Of a stretch of 32,267 bases of DNA, positions 1-9,425 are shown in pieces. The stretch's first letter is position 1. Each line of letters starts with the position of its first letter. The position numbers were made by a program, and so were the translations under genes. The notes under the pieces are model-generated. The model did not search any database and was not told where the DNA came from. It saw only the letters and a program-made list of their open reading frames with translations. Origin of the DNA: Gammaproteobacteria bacterium. GTDB taxonomy: Bacteria > Pseudomonadota > Gammaproteobacteria > CAMYNG01. The stretch covers positions 1-32,267 of the forward strand of contig DRKU01000063.1 of assembly GCA_011051615.1 (NCBI GenBank), written 5' to 3'.

Positions 1-345
1 GGCGTTGAGCAGGCCACGCGCCCAGGGCTTTTTCAGTGCCGTCGCCAGCGCTACGGTCTCGGCCACGGCGGCGTGATCGGGGGTGCGCAGCCAGCCCAGC
101 TGGAACAGGCCCAGCAGGGCCGCCAGTTCCACGTCACGGTCCTTGCGCCGCAGGGGCCGGTCGAGCAATTGCTCGAGCAGGAAGTGCAGGTGGAAATAGT
201 GGCGGCAGACGCCAAAGCACAGGGCGCGCACCAGCGCGGTGTCACGCCCTTCCCCGTCGGGCGCATCGGCCAGTGCATCGGTCAGCGAGCGCCCGTCGAG
301 GAGGACGGCGCGCAGGATCCCCAGCGCGCGCTGGCGGGGTTTCAT
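1..345 (-). CDS. rsmB: 16S rRNA (cytosine-967-C5)-methyltransferase RsmB, N-terminal part (cut by window edge)
   Basis: The minus-strand frame opens with ATG at 345 and stays open for 115 codons to the window edge, so only the N-terminal part is present. It reads MKPRQRALGILRAVLLDGRS and continues with CFGVCRHYFHL and LLLLGLFQLGW, the all-helical NusB-like RNA-binding domain found at the N-terminus of RsmB (Sun). The catalytic SAM-dependent methyltransferase domain lies outside the window. In the family the enzyme methylates C967 of 16S rRNA. The ATG overlaps the fmt stop as ATGA, so the two genes are probably translationally coupled. The order def-fmt-rsmB is conserved in gammaproteobacteria and supports the call. 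The ORF track misses it because it has no stop in the window. Confidence 0.9.
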   Translation of the reverse strand, partial: MKPRQRALGILRAVLLDGRSLTDALADAPDGEGRDTALVRALCFGVCRHYFHLHFLLEQLLDRPLRRKDRDVELAALLGLFQLGWLRTPDHAAVAETVALATALKKPWARGLLNA

Positions 346-1325
346 GGCGTGGTGGCCTCGCCAAGGCGCAGGCCGGGCATCAGCCCGTGGTGGCCGCGGA
401 GAAAGTCGTCGGCGGACATGGCACGGCTGCCCGGGGCCTGCAGGCGGGTCACGGTAAGAACACCCTCGCCGCAGGCCACGGTGATACCCGCCGCACCGGT
501 GTCGAGCACCGTACCGGGGGTGGCGTCGGTGTGATCCGTCCCGTGATCCGTTCCGGGGCGTGCCTGCCAGATGCGCAGGCGCACGGTCTCCCCGCCCAGG
601 GGGGCGGTGGTGAAGGCCACCGGCCAGGGATTGAAGGCACGCACCACGCGGTCCAGTTCCGACGCCGGGCGCGACCAGTCGAGGCGGGCCTCGTCCTTGG
701 CGATCTTGTCGGCCCAGGTGGCGAGCGCGTCGTCCTGGGGCTCGGGTTGCAGCTCACCACTGTCGAGGCGGTCCAGCACGTCGAGAATGGCGCGCGCGCC
801 GAGGCTGGCGAGGCGGTCGTGCAGGGTGCCGCCGGTGTCGGTCTCGGTGATGGCGCAGGGGACGCGCAGGAGCATGGGGCCGGTGTCGAGGCCGGCGTCC
901 ATCTGCATGATGGTGATGCCGGTCTCGCGATCCCCGGCGAGGATGGCGCGCTGGATAGGTGCCGCACCACGCCAGCGCGGCAGCAGCGAGGCATGGATAT
1001 TGAGACAGCCGAGGCGCGGCGTCTCCAGTACCGCCGGGGGCAGGAGCAGGCCGTAGGCCACCACCACCATGACGTCGGCATCCAGCGCGGCCAGCGTCTG
1101 CTGCGCGGCCGGATCCCGCAGGCTCTCGGGCTGGGCCACCGGCAGATCATGTTGCAGGGCCAGTGTCTTGACGGGGCCGGGGCGCAGCTTGCGTCCCCGC
1201 CCGGCGGGGCGATCGGGCTGGGTGTAGACCGCCACGATCTCGTGCGGTGAGTCGAGCAGCGCCGCCAGGATGGTGGTGGCAAAGTCCGGCGTGCCGGCAA
1301 AGATGATTTTCAGGGGCGTGCTCAT
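342..1325 (-). CDS. fmt: Methionyl-tRNA formyltransferase
   Basis: A cytosolic enzyme that transfers a formyl group from 10-formyl-tetrahydrofolate to initiator Met-tRNA. At 327 residues it is close to the usual 310-330. The N-terminal Rossmann domain shows FAGTPDFA near residue 10 and the loop GRGRKL near 45. The catalytic block NIHASLLPRWRGAAPIQ near residue 108 carries the family Asn and His, and MDAGLDTGPML near 142 carries the catalytic Asp. The C-terminal third is the small beta-barrel tRNA-binding domain (from about 205). The ATG at 1325 lies 80 bp after the def stop. The stop overlaps the rsmB start by ATGA. Probably one transcript with def and rsmB. Confidence 0.97.
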   Translation of the reverse strand: MSTPLKIIFAGTPDFATTILAALLDSPHEIVAVYTQPDRPAGRGRKLRPGPVKTLALQHDLPVAQPESLRDPAAQQTLAALDADVMVVVAYGLLLPPAVLETPRLGCLNIHASLLPRWRGAAPIQRAILAGDRETGITIMQMDAGLDTGPMLLRVPCAITETDTGGTLHDRLASLGARAILDVLDRLDSGELQPEPQDDALATWADKIAKDEARLDWSRPASELDRVVRAFNPWPVAFTTAPLGGETVRLRIWQARPGTDHGTDHTDATPGTVLDTGAAGITVACGEGVLTVTRLQAPGSRAMSADDFLRGHHGLMPGLRLGEATTP

Positions 1326-1405
1326 GGTGTGTCGTTTCGCTGCTGGAGGGTGCGGCCGGCCCGGCGGGCGTGGCGGCCGTTATCCGTTCGGGATCCGTCG
1401 CCGAA

Positions 1406-1921
1406 TCAGAGGGTGACCGGCTGGGCCAGCCGCTTCTGCTTGTGGAGCTTCTTGCGGATACGCTCGCGCTTGAGCCCCGACAGGTAGTCCACGAACAGCT
1501 TGCCCTCCAGGTGGTCCATTTCGTGCTGGATACAGACCGCCAGCAGTTCGTCGGCTTCGATGATGCGCTCCTCACCGTCGAGATCCAGGGTGCGCACGCG
1601 GATGTGACTGGCGCGCTCCACCGGCTCGTAGATCCCCGGCACCGACAGACAGCCCTCGTCCATCTTCTGCGAGCCCTCCTTCTCCAGGATCTCGGGATTG
1701 ATGAGGACTAAGGGTGCGCTGCGATCTTCCGATAAATCCATGACGATGACGCGCAGGTGCACATCCACCTGCGTGGCGGCGAGGCCGATGCCGGGGGCGT
1801 CGTACATGGTCTCCAGCATGTCGGCCACGAGGGTGCGGATGCCCTCGTCCACCTCGGCCACAGGGGCAGCTTTCGTGCGCAGGCGCTCGTCCGGGAAGTG
1901 AAGAATTTCGCGTATTGCCAT
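1406..1921 (-). CDS. def: Peptide deformylase
   Basis: Removes the N-formyl group from nascent proteins using a catalytic metal, normally Fe(II). The 171 residues match the usual length. All three family motifs are present: GIGLAATQV near residue 45, EGCLSVP near 90 with the metal-binding Cys, and QHEMDHLEG near 133 with the two metal-binding His and the catalytic Glu. The start [14 protein letters not shown] is typical. It is the first gene of a def-fmt-rsmB unit and is divergent from the LysM gene across a 155-bp AT-richer spacer. Gene pairing with fmt reflects shared function: one adds and the other removes the formyl group. Confidence 0.97.
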   Translation of the reverse strand: MAIREILHFPDERLRTKAAPVAEVDEGIRTLVADMLETMYDAPGIGLAATQVDVHLRVIVMDLSEDRSAPLVLINPEILEKEGSQKMDEGCLSVPGIYEPVERASHIRVRTLDLDGEERIIEADELLAVCIQHEMDHLEGKLFVDYLSGLKRERIRKKLHKQKRLAQPVTL

Positions 1922-1925
1922 GGGG

Positions 1926-1975
1926 TTGACGGTAATTTATAGTACAACTCTAGAAAAAGCTGCTAACATTATGAT
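1926..1975. promoter_or_regulatory. Candidate divergent promoter region between def and the LysM gene
   Basis: The spacer between the divergent def and LysM genes is the AT-rich spot in this part of the window. On plus, TATGAT at 1970-1975 resembles a sigma-70 -10 hexamer, and TTGACG at 1926 with TCTAGA at 1949 is a second weak pairing at 17-bp spacing. On minus, TATAAA at about 1935-1940 could be the def -10. No -35 of good quality pairs with the better -10 elements, so these are candidates only. Confidence 0.3.
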
Positions 1976-2076
1976 CGTACAGGATAACCGTGTGCTGAAA
2001 ATGGGGCGCGGGCAGGTGCAGGAGCCACCGTTTACAGTGCCTTTTTCCGACGACCGGCAGTCTTCAAGGTAAGCCA

Positions 2077-3249
2077 ATGATAAAGAAAAATATCTCCGGA
2101 ATCGAGATTTTACGCATCCTGCCGATGCTCGTGCTCGCCGCCCTGCTGGGGGCCTGCAGCACACCGGCGCCGCAGGAGCCCCCGGCCGCAGAACCTGCGC
2201 CGCCCCCGAGCGAACCAATGCCCATGCCGATGGCGGCACCGGAGCCCGAGCCCGCTCCCCCCAGCGGTTTCCGACCCGACTACCCTGACCGCTACGTGGT
2301 CAAGAAGGGCGATACGCTGTGGGACATCTCCGCGCACTTTCTCAATGACCCCTGGCGTTGGCCCGAGGTCTGGCAGATCAACCCCTCCATCCGCAACCCG
2401 CACCTGATCTATCCGGGTGATGTCATCGTGCTGTACTACGTGGACGGTCAGCCGCGACTGGGTCTGGAAGGATCCCTGCCGCCCCCGCCACCCCCCACCA
2501 CGCGTAACCTGCCGGTGGAGAAGTGGACTCCCAAGATACGCTATACCAATATCGAGTCGGCCATCGAGACCATTCCGCGCCAGCACATCGGTCCCTACCT
2601 CACCCAGCCGGTGGTGGTGCCCGACGAGATCCTCGAGCGCGCGCCCTACATCGTCTCCAGCTACGAGGGCCACCTGGCCGCCGGTACGGGCCATCAGATA
2701 TACGCCCGCGGCGACTTCGAAGCGGGACAGGGTGTGTATTACATCGTGCGTTTCGGCGAGCGCCTGCGTGATCCGGTGACCGACGATGTCATTGGCCGCA
2801 AGCTCACCTACGTGGGCACTGCCAACCTGCTGCGCAGCGGCGATCCTGCCACCCTGCGCGTGACCAACTCGGTGCTCGAAGTGTTGCAGGGCGACCTGCT
2901 GCTGCCGGTGGATCAGGAGGAGATCTCCCTCAACTTCCTGCCGCGCGCACCGTCGCGTGAAATCAACGGTCATATCGTCGCGGTGGTCAACGGGCTGGAG
3001 AGCATCGGTCAGTACCAGGTGGTGATCCTCAACCGCGGTGAGCGCGACGGTCTCGAAGCCGGCAGCGTGCTGGCCATCTACCACGGTGGCAAGCGCGAGC
3101 GCGATATCTTCAGCAACGAGTACTACATCACTCCGGACGAGAAGGCCGGCGTGCTGATGGTCTTCAAGACCTACGAGGGCATCAGTTATGCCCTGGTGAT
3201 GGAGGCCTACCGCACCCTCAGGATCCTCGACGTGGTGCGCAATCCCTGA
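2077..3249 (+). CDS. LysM-domain lipoprotein
   Basis: A predicted exported peptidoglycan-binding lipoprotein of 390 residues. The N-terminus has a basic start, a hydrophobic stretch and a lipobox LGAC with Cys at residue 27. A Pro/Glu-rich linker follows (about 30-70), then one LysM domain beginning YVVKKGDTLWDIS near residue 74, with the usual WPEVWQINP and IYPGDVI blocks. The remaining ~270 residues have no motif I recognise. They look like the conserved C-terminal region of the LysM protein found next to dprA in many gammaproteobacteria (the PA0020-like position). The ATG is preceded by AAGGTAAGCC. The gene ends in a strong terminator, so it is probably a single-gene transcript. Its exact role is unknown; cell-wall attachment is the safe inference. 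Confidence 0.88.
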   Translation: MIKKNISGIEILRILPMLVLAALLGACSTPAPQEPPAAEPAPPPSEPMPMPMAAPEPEPAPPSGFRPDYPDRYVVKKGDTLWDISAHFLNDPWRWPEVWQINPSIRNPHLIYPGDVIVLYYVDGQPRLGLEGSLPPPPPPTTRNLPVEKWTPKIRYTNIESAIETIPRQHIGPYLTQPVVVPDEILERAPYIVSSYEGHLAAGTGHQIYARGDFEAGQGVYYIVRFGERLRDPVTDDVIGRKLTYVGTANLLRSGDPATLRVTNSVLEVLQGDLLLPVDQEEISLNFLPRAPSREINGHIVAVVNGLESIGQYQVVILNRGERDGLEAGSVLAIYHGGKRERDIFSNEYYITPDEKAGVLMVFKTYEGISYALVMEAYRTLRILDVVRNP

Positions 3250-3261
3250 GACGCACTGTGG

Positions 3262-3296
3262 AAAGCCGGCTCCCGGTGAGGGAGCCGGCTTTTTTT
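3262..3296 (+). terminator. Rho-independent terminator after the LysM gene
   Basis: A perfect 13-bp stem (AAAGCCGGCTCCC with its complement) around a GGTGA loop is followed by a run of T. It lies 12 bp after the LysM stop and 57 bp before dprA, so dprA needs its own promoter. Confidence 0.93.
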
Positions 3297-3312
3297 GTGT
3301 TCCAGTCCTTTA

Positions 3313-3318
3313 TATACT
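3313..3318 (+). promoter_or_regulatory. dprA: Candidate -10 element for dprA
   Basis: TATACT matches the sigma-70 -10 consensus at five of six bases and lies about 35 bp before the dprA ATG. The position expected for the -35 falls in the terminator T-tract and has no clear match, so the element is tentative. It is supported by the terminator just upstream, which implies a new promoter here. Confidence 0.4.
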
Positions 3319-3353
3319 AGGTACTCCTGACAAGGGACTGACAGGGGTACATC

Positions 3354-4460
3354 ATGGACGAGACCACCCTGCGCGCCTGGCTGGTGCTGAACCGCGCCCC
3401 GGGCGTGGGTACGCGGACATTCACCCGCCTGCTGGACCACTTCGGCACGCCTGACGCCATTCTCGCTGCACCGCTTGCGGTTCTCGCCGGCCTCGGGCTG
3501 GGGCGCACGACACTCGATTATTTCTCGCATCCGGATGCCGACGGCGTGGCGTCTGACCTGCGCTGGCTGGCTGCGGCACCGGAGCATGGTCTGCTCACCT
3601 GCCGGGATGCCGCTTATCCGGCGCGGCTGGCGCAGATCGCCGATCCCCCGCCCTTGTTATTCCTGCGCGGCGACCCCAGTTTGCTGGAACGGGATCCCAT
3701 GCTGGCGGTGGTGGGTTCACGTACACCATCGGCCAGTGGCGAGGAGCTTGCCACGCAGATGGCCGCCGAACTGGCGAGCGCCGGTTGCACCATCGTCTCC
3801 GGGCTTGCCGCCGGTATCGACGGCGCCGCCCATCGCGGTGCCCTGTCCGTGGGCGGCGCGAGCATAGGGGTGCTGGGCACGGGGCCCGACCGGATCTATC
3901 CGGCCCGCCATCGCCGGCTGGCGCGCCAGATGGTGGAATGCGGCCTGCTGGTATCGGAATTTCCCCCCGGTACGCGGCCGCTGCCGCACCACTTCCCACG
4001 GCGTAATCGCATCATCAGCGGCCTCTGTCAGGGGGTGCTGGTGGTGGAGGCGGCGCAGCGCAGCGGCTCGCTGATCACGGCGGAGTTCGCCGTCGAGCAG
4101 GGCCGCGAGGTATTCGCGGTACCGGGTTCGCCACGCAATGCCCGCGCGCGTGGGACCAATGACCTGCTGCGCCAGGGCGCCCTGCTGGCCGAAAACGTCG
4201 CCGACGTGTTGCACGGGCTGGGCCTGGTGGTCCAGCCAGAATGTGACGGAGTTCACGGGAGCGAGCCGACCGTACCGGCGGATCTTCCGGCAGCGGCACG
4301 GCAGTTGCTGGCGGTACTGGACAGCGAACCGGTGACCCCGGATCTGCTGGTGACGCGTTGTGGATTGACGGCAGAAGCGGTTTCCTCCATGCTCTTGTTA
4401 CTGGAGCTGCAAGGCCTGGTGAAAACGGCCCCGGGCGCGGGGGTTTATCGCGCATTGTGA
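3354..4460 (+). CDS. dprA: DNA-processing protein DprA (Smf)
   Basis: Cytosolic single-stranded-DNA-binding protein that loads RecA onto incoming DNA during natural transformation. The 368 residues are normal for the proteobacterial form. The N-terminal helix-hairpin-helix region contains RAPGVGTRTF near residue 14. The central Rossmann-like fold has VVGSRTPSASG near 121, SGLAAGIDGAAH near 149, LGTGPDRIYP near 174, FPRRNRIISGL near 210 and GSLITAEFAVEQGREVFAVPG near 233. The C-terminal 60 residues form the DprA winged helix. The start has ACAGGGG upstream. The gene is followed after 9 bp by smg. No other competence genes are in the window, so transformability cannot be judged. Confidence 0.96.
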   Translation: MDETTLRAWLVLNRAPGVGTRTFTRLLDHFGTPDAILAAPLAVLAGLGLGRTTLDYFSHPDADGVASDLRWLAAAPEHGLLTCRDAAYPARLAQIADPPPLLFLRGDPSLLERDPMLAVVGSRTPSASGEELATQMAAELASAGCTIVSGLAAGIDGAAHRGALSVGGASIGVLGTGPDRIYPARHRRLARQMVECGLLVSEFPPGTRPLPHHFPRRNRIISGLCQGVLVVEAAQRSGSLITAEFAVEQGREVFAVPGSPRNARARGTNDLLRQGALLAENVADVLHGLGLVVQPECDGVHGSEPTVPADLPAAARQLLAVLDSEPVTPDLLVTRCGLTAEAVSSMLLLLELQGLVKTAPGAGVYRAL

Positions 4461-4469
4461 GAGGATTTT

Positions 4470-4949
4470 ATGAAAGAAAACGTACTCGACGTGTTGATGT
4501 ATCTGTTTGAAAACTATATGAATGACGATATAGAGATCGACACGGACGAAGAATCCCTGCGGGCCGAGCTGCAACAGGCCGGCTTCCAGGCCGGCGAGAT
4601 CAGCAAGGCCTTCGACTGGCTCGAAGCGCTGGCGCGCCAGCAGAGTCAGCCCGACGGCCTGGCGCTGTCGGCCGTGGCCTCCATGCGCGTCTATACTGAC
4701 GATGAGATGGAGAAGCTGGATGCGGAGTGCCGGGGCTTCCTGCTGTTTCTCGAGCAGACCGGGATCCTCAACCATGCCACCCGCGAACTGGTCATCGACC
4801 GCGTCATGGCACTCAACGAAGACGACATCGACCTCGAGCAGCTCAAATGGGTCATCCTCATGGTGCTGTTCAACCAGCCGGGGGGCGAGGCTGCCTTCGC
4901 CTGGGTGGAGGACCTGGTTTTCGAAGAGGCCCAGGGCAGTTTGCACTGA
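4470..4949 (+). CDS. smg: Smg family protein (DUF494)
   Basis: A 159-residue acidic cytosolic protein starting MKENVLDVLMYLFENYMNDD, which is diagnostic of the Smg/DUF494 family. Its length equals that of typical members (about 157). No catalytic motif is visible and the family has no firmly established function. It lies 9 bp after dprA and 78 bp before topA, the same dprA(smf)-smg-topoisomerase-related order known from enterobacteria, where the neighbour is yrdD, a TopA zinc-ribbon homologue. It is probably co-transcribed with dprA. A good Shine-Dalgarno sequence (AGAGGA) precedes the ATG. Confidence 0.93.
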   Translation: MKENVLDVLMYLFENYMNDDIEIDTDEESLRAELQQAGFQAGEISKAFDWLEALARQQSQPDGLALSAVASMRVYTDDEMEKLDAECRGFLLFLEQTGILNHATRELVIDRVMALNEDDIDLEQLKWVILMVLFNQPGGEAAFAWVEDLVFEEAQGSLH

Positions 4950-4975
4950 GGGACGCTGGCAGCGGTAAAATCAGC

Positions 4976-4998
4976 AATGCCCGCACATGCGGGCATTT
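4976..4998 (+). terminator. Hairpin between smg and topA, possible weak terminator or attenuator
   Basis: A perfect 9-bp stem AATGCCCGC/GCGGGCATT encloses the loop ACAT and is followed by only one further T before G. With a short T-run it may reduce rather than stop read-through from smg. It lies 30 bp upstream of the topA ATG. TATAGG, just after it, could be a weak -10. Confidence 0.45.
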
Positions 4999-5027
4999 GC
5001 ATATAGGAACGCAGTAACGACACGCAC

Positions 5028-7343
5028 ATGGCAAAAAATCTCGTCATCGTAGAGTCGCCGGCCAAGGCCAAGACCATCAAGAAATACCTCGGGCGTGGCT
5101 TCGAGGTACTGGCATCCTATGGACACGTGCGCGACCTGCGCCCCAAGGAAGGCGCGGTCGATCCCGATCACGACTTCGCCATGACCTACGAGGTCATCGA
5201 AAAGAACCAGAAGCACGTGGATGCCATCGCGCGCGCACTGAAGAAGGCCGAGGCCCTGTATCTGGCTACTGACCCGGACCGCGAGGGTGAGGCCATTTCC
5301 TGGCACCTGCTGGAACTGCTCAAGGATCGTGGCCTGCTCAAGGACAAGACCGTCGGCCGCGTGGTGTTCCATGAGATCACCAAGCGCGCCATCAAGGAAG
5401 CCGTCGAGCATCCGCGCGAACTGTCGCAGGACCTGATCAACGCCCAGCAGGCGCGCCGTGCACTCGACTACCTGGTGGGCTTCAATCTCTCGCCCCTGCT
5501 GTGGAAGAAGATCCGCCGTGGACTCTCGGCCGGGCGCGTACAGAGTCCCGCCCTGCGCCTGATCGTCGAGCGCGAGCAGGAGATCGAAAAGTTCGAGCCG
5601 AAGGAATACTGGACCGTCGATGCCGACGTGGCCTCCGATGGCCACGAGTTCGTCGCGCGCCTGACCTACCTCGATGGCAAGAAGCTCTCGCAGTTCAGCA
5701 TCAACAGCAAGAAGAAGGCGGAGAAGGCCGAGAAGACCATCCTCGACGCGGCACAGGGCAAGCTGCACATCGCCAAGGTGCAGAAGAAAAAGCGCAAGCG
5801 CAACCCCGCCGCGCCGTTTACCACCTCGACCCTGCAACAGGAGGCCTCGCGCAAGCTGGGTTTCTCCGCCAGCCGCACCATGCGCGTGGCGCAGCAACTC
5901 TATGAAGGTATCGATATCGGTGGCGAGACCGTGGGTCTCATCACCTACATGCGTACCGACTCGGTGACGCTGGCCAACGAGGCGCTCGACGAGATCCGCC
6001 AGTACATCACCGACACCTGGGGTGAGAAGGCCCTGCCCGATGCGCCGCGTACCTTCAAGACCAAGGCGCGTAACGCCCAGGAGGCGCACGAGGCCATCCG
6101 TCCCACTTCGGTGTTACACGCACCGAAGGAGATCAGGACGCATCTCAGCAAGGACCAGTTTCGTCTCTATGAGCTGATCTGGAAGCGCACCATCGCCTGC
6201 CAGATGATCCACGCGACGCTGGATACCGTGGCGGTGGACCTGCAGGCCACCGAGAAACACGTCTTCCGCGCCAATGGTTCGACCATCGTTGATCCCGGTT
6301 TCATGGCCGTCTACCAGGAAAGCATGGACGAGAGCAAGAAGGGCGACGACGACGAGCGCATGCTGCCGCCGCTCAACGAGGGCGACGACGTGGAGCTGAA
6401 GAAGCTCAAGCCGGAACAGCATTTCACCGAGCCGCCACCGCGTTACACGGAAGCCTCGCTGGTCAAGACACTGGAAGAATACGGTATCGGCCGGCCGTCC
6501 ACCTACGCCTCCATCATTTCCACCCTGCAGGATCGCGAATACGTGACGCTGGAGAAACGGCGTTTCTTCCCCACCGACGTGGGGCGCATCGTCAACAAGT
6601 TCCTCACCGAGCATTTCACCCAGTACGTGGACTACGACTTTACCGCCAACCTGGAAGACGAGCTCGATCAGATCTCGCGTGGTGAAAAGGACTGGCTGCC
6701 GTTGATGAAAAACTTCTGGGGTCCGTTCAAGAAGTTGGTGGACGACAAGGAAAAGAATGTCGATCGCAAGGACGTCACCCACGAACCGCTGGAAGAAAAA
6801 TGTCCCAAGTGCGGTGGCAGCCTCGCCATTCGCCTTGGTCGCCGCGGGCGCTTCATCGGTTGTGATGCCTATCCCGAATGCGACTACACGCGCAACGTCA
6901 ATGAGGATGCCAACGCCGAGCCCGAAGTGATCGAGGATCGCAAGTGCCCCGACTGTGGCTCGGATCTCATCATCCGCCATGGGCGCTATGGCAAGTTCAT
7001 CGGTTGCAGCGGTTACCCCGACTGCCGTCACATCGAGCCGCTGGAAAAACCGCAGGACACCGGTGTCGAGTGTCCCGAATGCAAGCAGGGCAGTATGCTC
7101 AAGCGCAAGTCGCGCAACGGCAAGATCTTCTACTCCTGCTCGCGCTATCCCGACTGTACCTACGCGGTGTGGAACGAGCCCATCAACGAGGCCTGCCCTG
7201 ACTGCGGTTTCCCCATGTTGACCAGGAAGACCACCAAACGCCGTGGTACCGAGAAGGTCTGCCCGCAGAAGGAATGTGGTTTCATCGAGGCCATGGAGGA
7301 CACGGGCGAAGACCAGGACACCCCGGAAAAGGCCGCCTCCTGA
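5028..7343 (+). CDS. topA: DNA topoisomerase I (type IA)
   Basis: Relaxes negatively supercoiled DNA through a 5'-phosphotyrosyl intermediate. The N-terminal Toprim domain reads LVIVESPAKAKTIKKYLG and later ATDPDREGEA (DxD plus Glu, Mg binding, near residue 82). QQARRALDYLVG and RGLSAGRVQSPAL follow, and the active-site Tyr sits in TYMRTDSV near residue 307. PPPRYTEASLVK and GIGRPSTYA near 480-495 are standard. The C-terminus carries four Cys4 zinc-ribbon motifs starting near residues 591 (CPKCGG), 640 (CPDCGS), 682 (CPECKQ) and 723 (CPDCGF). At 771 residues it is shorter than the E. coli enzyme (865) because the tail after the ribbons is missing; this is not a sign of damage. The Shine-Dalgarno is weak. 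tsaC begins 25 bp downstream. Confidence 0.97.
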   Translation: MAKNLVIVESPAKAKTIKKYLGRGFEVLASYGHVRDLRPKEGAVDPDHDFAMTYEVIEKNQKHVDAIARALKKAEALYLATDPDREGEAISWHLLELLKDRGLLKDKTVGRVVFHEITKRAIKEAVEHPRELSQDLINAQQARRALDYLVGFNLSPLLWKKIRRGLSAGRVQSPALRLIVEREQEIEKFEPKEYWTVDADVASDGHEFVARLTYLDGKKLSQFSINSKKKAEKAEKTILDAAQGKLHIAKVQKKKRKRNPAAPFTTSTLQQEASRKLGFSASRTMRVAQQLYEGIDIGGETVGLITYMRTDSVTLANEALDEIRQYITDTWGEKALPDAPRTFKTKARNAQEAHEAIRPTSVLHAPKEIRTHLSKDQFRLYELIWKRTIACQMIHATLDTVAVDLQATEKHVFRANGSTIVDPGFMAVYQESMDESKKGDDDERMLPPLNEGDDVELKKLKPEQHFTEPPPRYTEASLVKTLEEYGIGRPSTYASIISTLQDREYVTLEKRRFFPTDVGRIVNKFLTEHFTQYVDYDFTANLEDELDQISRGEKDWLPLMKNFWGPFKKLVDDKEKNVDRKDVTHEPLEEKCPKCGGSLAIRLGRRGRFIGCDAYPECDYTRNVNEDANAEPEVIEDRKCPDCGSDLIIRHGRYGKFIGCSGYPDCRHIEPLEKPQDTGVECPECKQGSMLKRKSRNGKIFYSCSRYPDCTYAVWNEPINEACPDCGFPMLTRKTTKRRGTEKVCPQKECGFIEAMEDTGEDQDTPEKAAS

Positions 7344-7368
7344 GCTGGCCCCTGCGCCCTCACCTGTC

Positions 7369-7932
7369 ATGAGTGTTTCACCCTGGCAGCTCCGCCGTGC
7401 CGCCCACCTGCTGAGGCGCGGTGGCGTGATCGCCTGTCCCACCGAGGCGGTCTACGGGCTCAGTTGCGATCCCCTCGATGCCGCGGCGGTGCTGCGCCTG
7501 CTGGCACTCAAGCAGCGACCGCTGGAGAAGGGCCTGATCCTCGTCGCCAGTGACGCTGCCCAGCTCGACCCCTTCATCCAGCCCCTGTCCGCAGACATGC
7601 AGGCACGGGTGCTGTCGAGCTGGCCGGGGCCGGCGACCTGGCTGGTGCCGGCGCGTGCCGAGACCCCCGCCTGGTTACGCGGCACGCACGATACGCTGGC
7701 GGTGCGTGTCACCGCCCACCCCCTGATGCGGGCCCTGTGCACACAGTTCGGTGGCGCGCTGGTGTCCACCAGCGCCAATCCCTCCGGGCGACCCCCGGCA
7801 CGCAACGCGATCAGCGTGCGCCGCTATTTCGACGCGCGGCTGGACGCTATACTGTGCGGCGCACTGGGCGGCGCGGCGCGGCCGACGGCCATTCGTGATG
7901 CACGCGACGGCACCTGGATCCGCCCGGCCTGA
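7369..7932 (+). CDS. tsaC: Threonylcarbamoyl-AMP synthase TsaC (YrdC/Sua5 family)
   Basis: Makes threonylcarbamoyl-AMP from threonine, bicarbonate and ATP, the first step of t6A37 formation in ANN-decoding tRNAs. The ORF track starts at 7243 inside topA. I chose the ATG at 7369 because MSVSPWQLRRAA and the 187-residue length match the family (E. coli 190). Visible motifs are PTEAVYGLSCD near residue 25, KQRPLEKGLILVA near 47 with the KxR nucleotide-binding residues, WPGPATWLVPA near 84, and STSANPSGRPP near 130. It is the short TsaC type without the Sua5 C-terminal domain. It lies 25 bp after topA and 39 bp before hemF, so a topA-tsaC-hemF transcript is likely. Confidence 0.95.
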   Translation: MSVSPWQLRRAAHLLRRGGVIACPTEAVYGLSCDPLDAAAVLRLLALKQRPLEKGLILVASDAAQLDPFIQPLSADMQARVLSSWPGPATWLVPARAETPAWLRGTHDTLAVRVTAHPLMRALCTQFGGALVSTSANPSGRPPARNAISVRRYFDARLDAILCGALGGAARPTAIRDARDGTWIRPA

Positions 7933-8883
<951 letters not shown>

Positions 8884-8885
8884 AT

Positions 8886-8912
8886 ACAGCAACGAGTGGC
8901 GAGGGCCGAGTG
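8886..8912 (+). repeat. CGAGTGGCGAG-type repeat after hemF
   Basis: ACAGCAACGAGTGGCGAGGGCCGAGTG begins right after the hemF stop and is nearly the same as the reverse complement of 32231-32257 near the right edge. A small dispersed family is likely (see also 32110-32142). Confidence 0.5.
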
Positions 8913-8936
8913 AAACAGAAATTACATTTTCTGTTT
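8913..8936. terminator. AT-rich hairpin between convergent hemF and the DUF2799 gene
   Basis: A perfect 9-bp inverted repeat AAACAGAAA/TTTCTGTTT has the loop TTACAT. It ends in T on both strands and sits between two convergent genes, so it could end transcription from either side. The stem is AU-rich and therefore not strong. Confidence 0.45.
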
Positions 8937-8960
8937 CCGATCTGTCAGCTCAGGGTGACC

Positions 8961-9374
8961 TCAGAAGCGGGGCACGGCGTCGAGGATGTTGCCGGCTTCC
9001 ACGCCGAGACCGCGCAACTGGGCGCGTCGGGTGGTGGGTGACGTGATGAGGGGATCTTCCGGGCTGCGTGTGCAGGCCAGCTGGTAGCGCGGGCTGGCGG
9101 TCAGGGAACGCAGGTCGTCGGCGCCGACACAGAACTCGGCCAGGCCGCGTTCGCGTCCCATGTCATAGGCCACCAGGTTGGCCTGCACCCCGAAGCGCTG
9201 GCAGAAACGCGCATGGTGATTGAAGCGCGTGCGCGGCGCCCCGGCCAGGCCGTCCTGAACGCCAATGGCGTACCAGTTATTGGTCAGGCAGTCGTCCCGG
9301 GTCAGGGTGGTGCAACCCCCGGCAAGGAGCAGGGTGGCAACGAGGACCAGGGGCAGGTGCGTGGTGCGGGACAT
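8961..9374 (-). CDS. DUF2799 family lipoprotein
   Basis: A small 137-residue predicted outer-envelope lipoprotein. The signal peptide MSRTTHLPLVLVATLLLAGGC ends in the lipobox LAGGC with Cys at residue 21. The mature part has the DUF2799 pattern: DCLTNNWYAIGVQDGLAG, an Arg/Phe-His-H region, a second Cys in FCQRFG, AYDMGRERGLAEFC, then a Cys-ending region. The conserved Cys residues probably form disulfides in the periplasm. Function is unknown for the family. The neighbour upstream on the same strand encodes a TlpA-type thiol-disulfide protein. That fits a Cys-rich exported partner, but this is only an inference. The spacing between the two genes is 51 bp. Confidence 0.82.
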   Translation of the reverse strand: MSRTTHLPLVLVATLLLAGGCTTLTRDDCLTNNWYAIGVQDGLAGAPRTRFNHHARFCQRFGVQANLVAYDMGRERGLAEFCVGADDLRSLTASPRYQLACTRSPEDPLITSPTTRRAQLRGLGVEAGNILDAVPRF

Positions 9375-9425
9375 GGGTATTCTCCGTTTGGCTCTGGTCC
9401 CTTCGATTGCAAGCCGCGTACCAGT

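Noticed and set aside
36-1250. 404-residue plus-strand ORF over fmt
   Set aside because: Antisense shadow of fmt in GC-rich DNA; the protein is Arg/Gly/Ala-rich and has no family pattern.
6114-7442. 442-residue minus-strand ORF over topA
   Set aside because: Antisense shadow of a certain gene.
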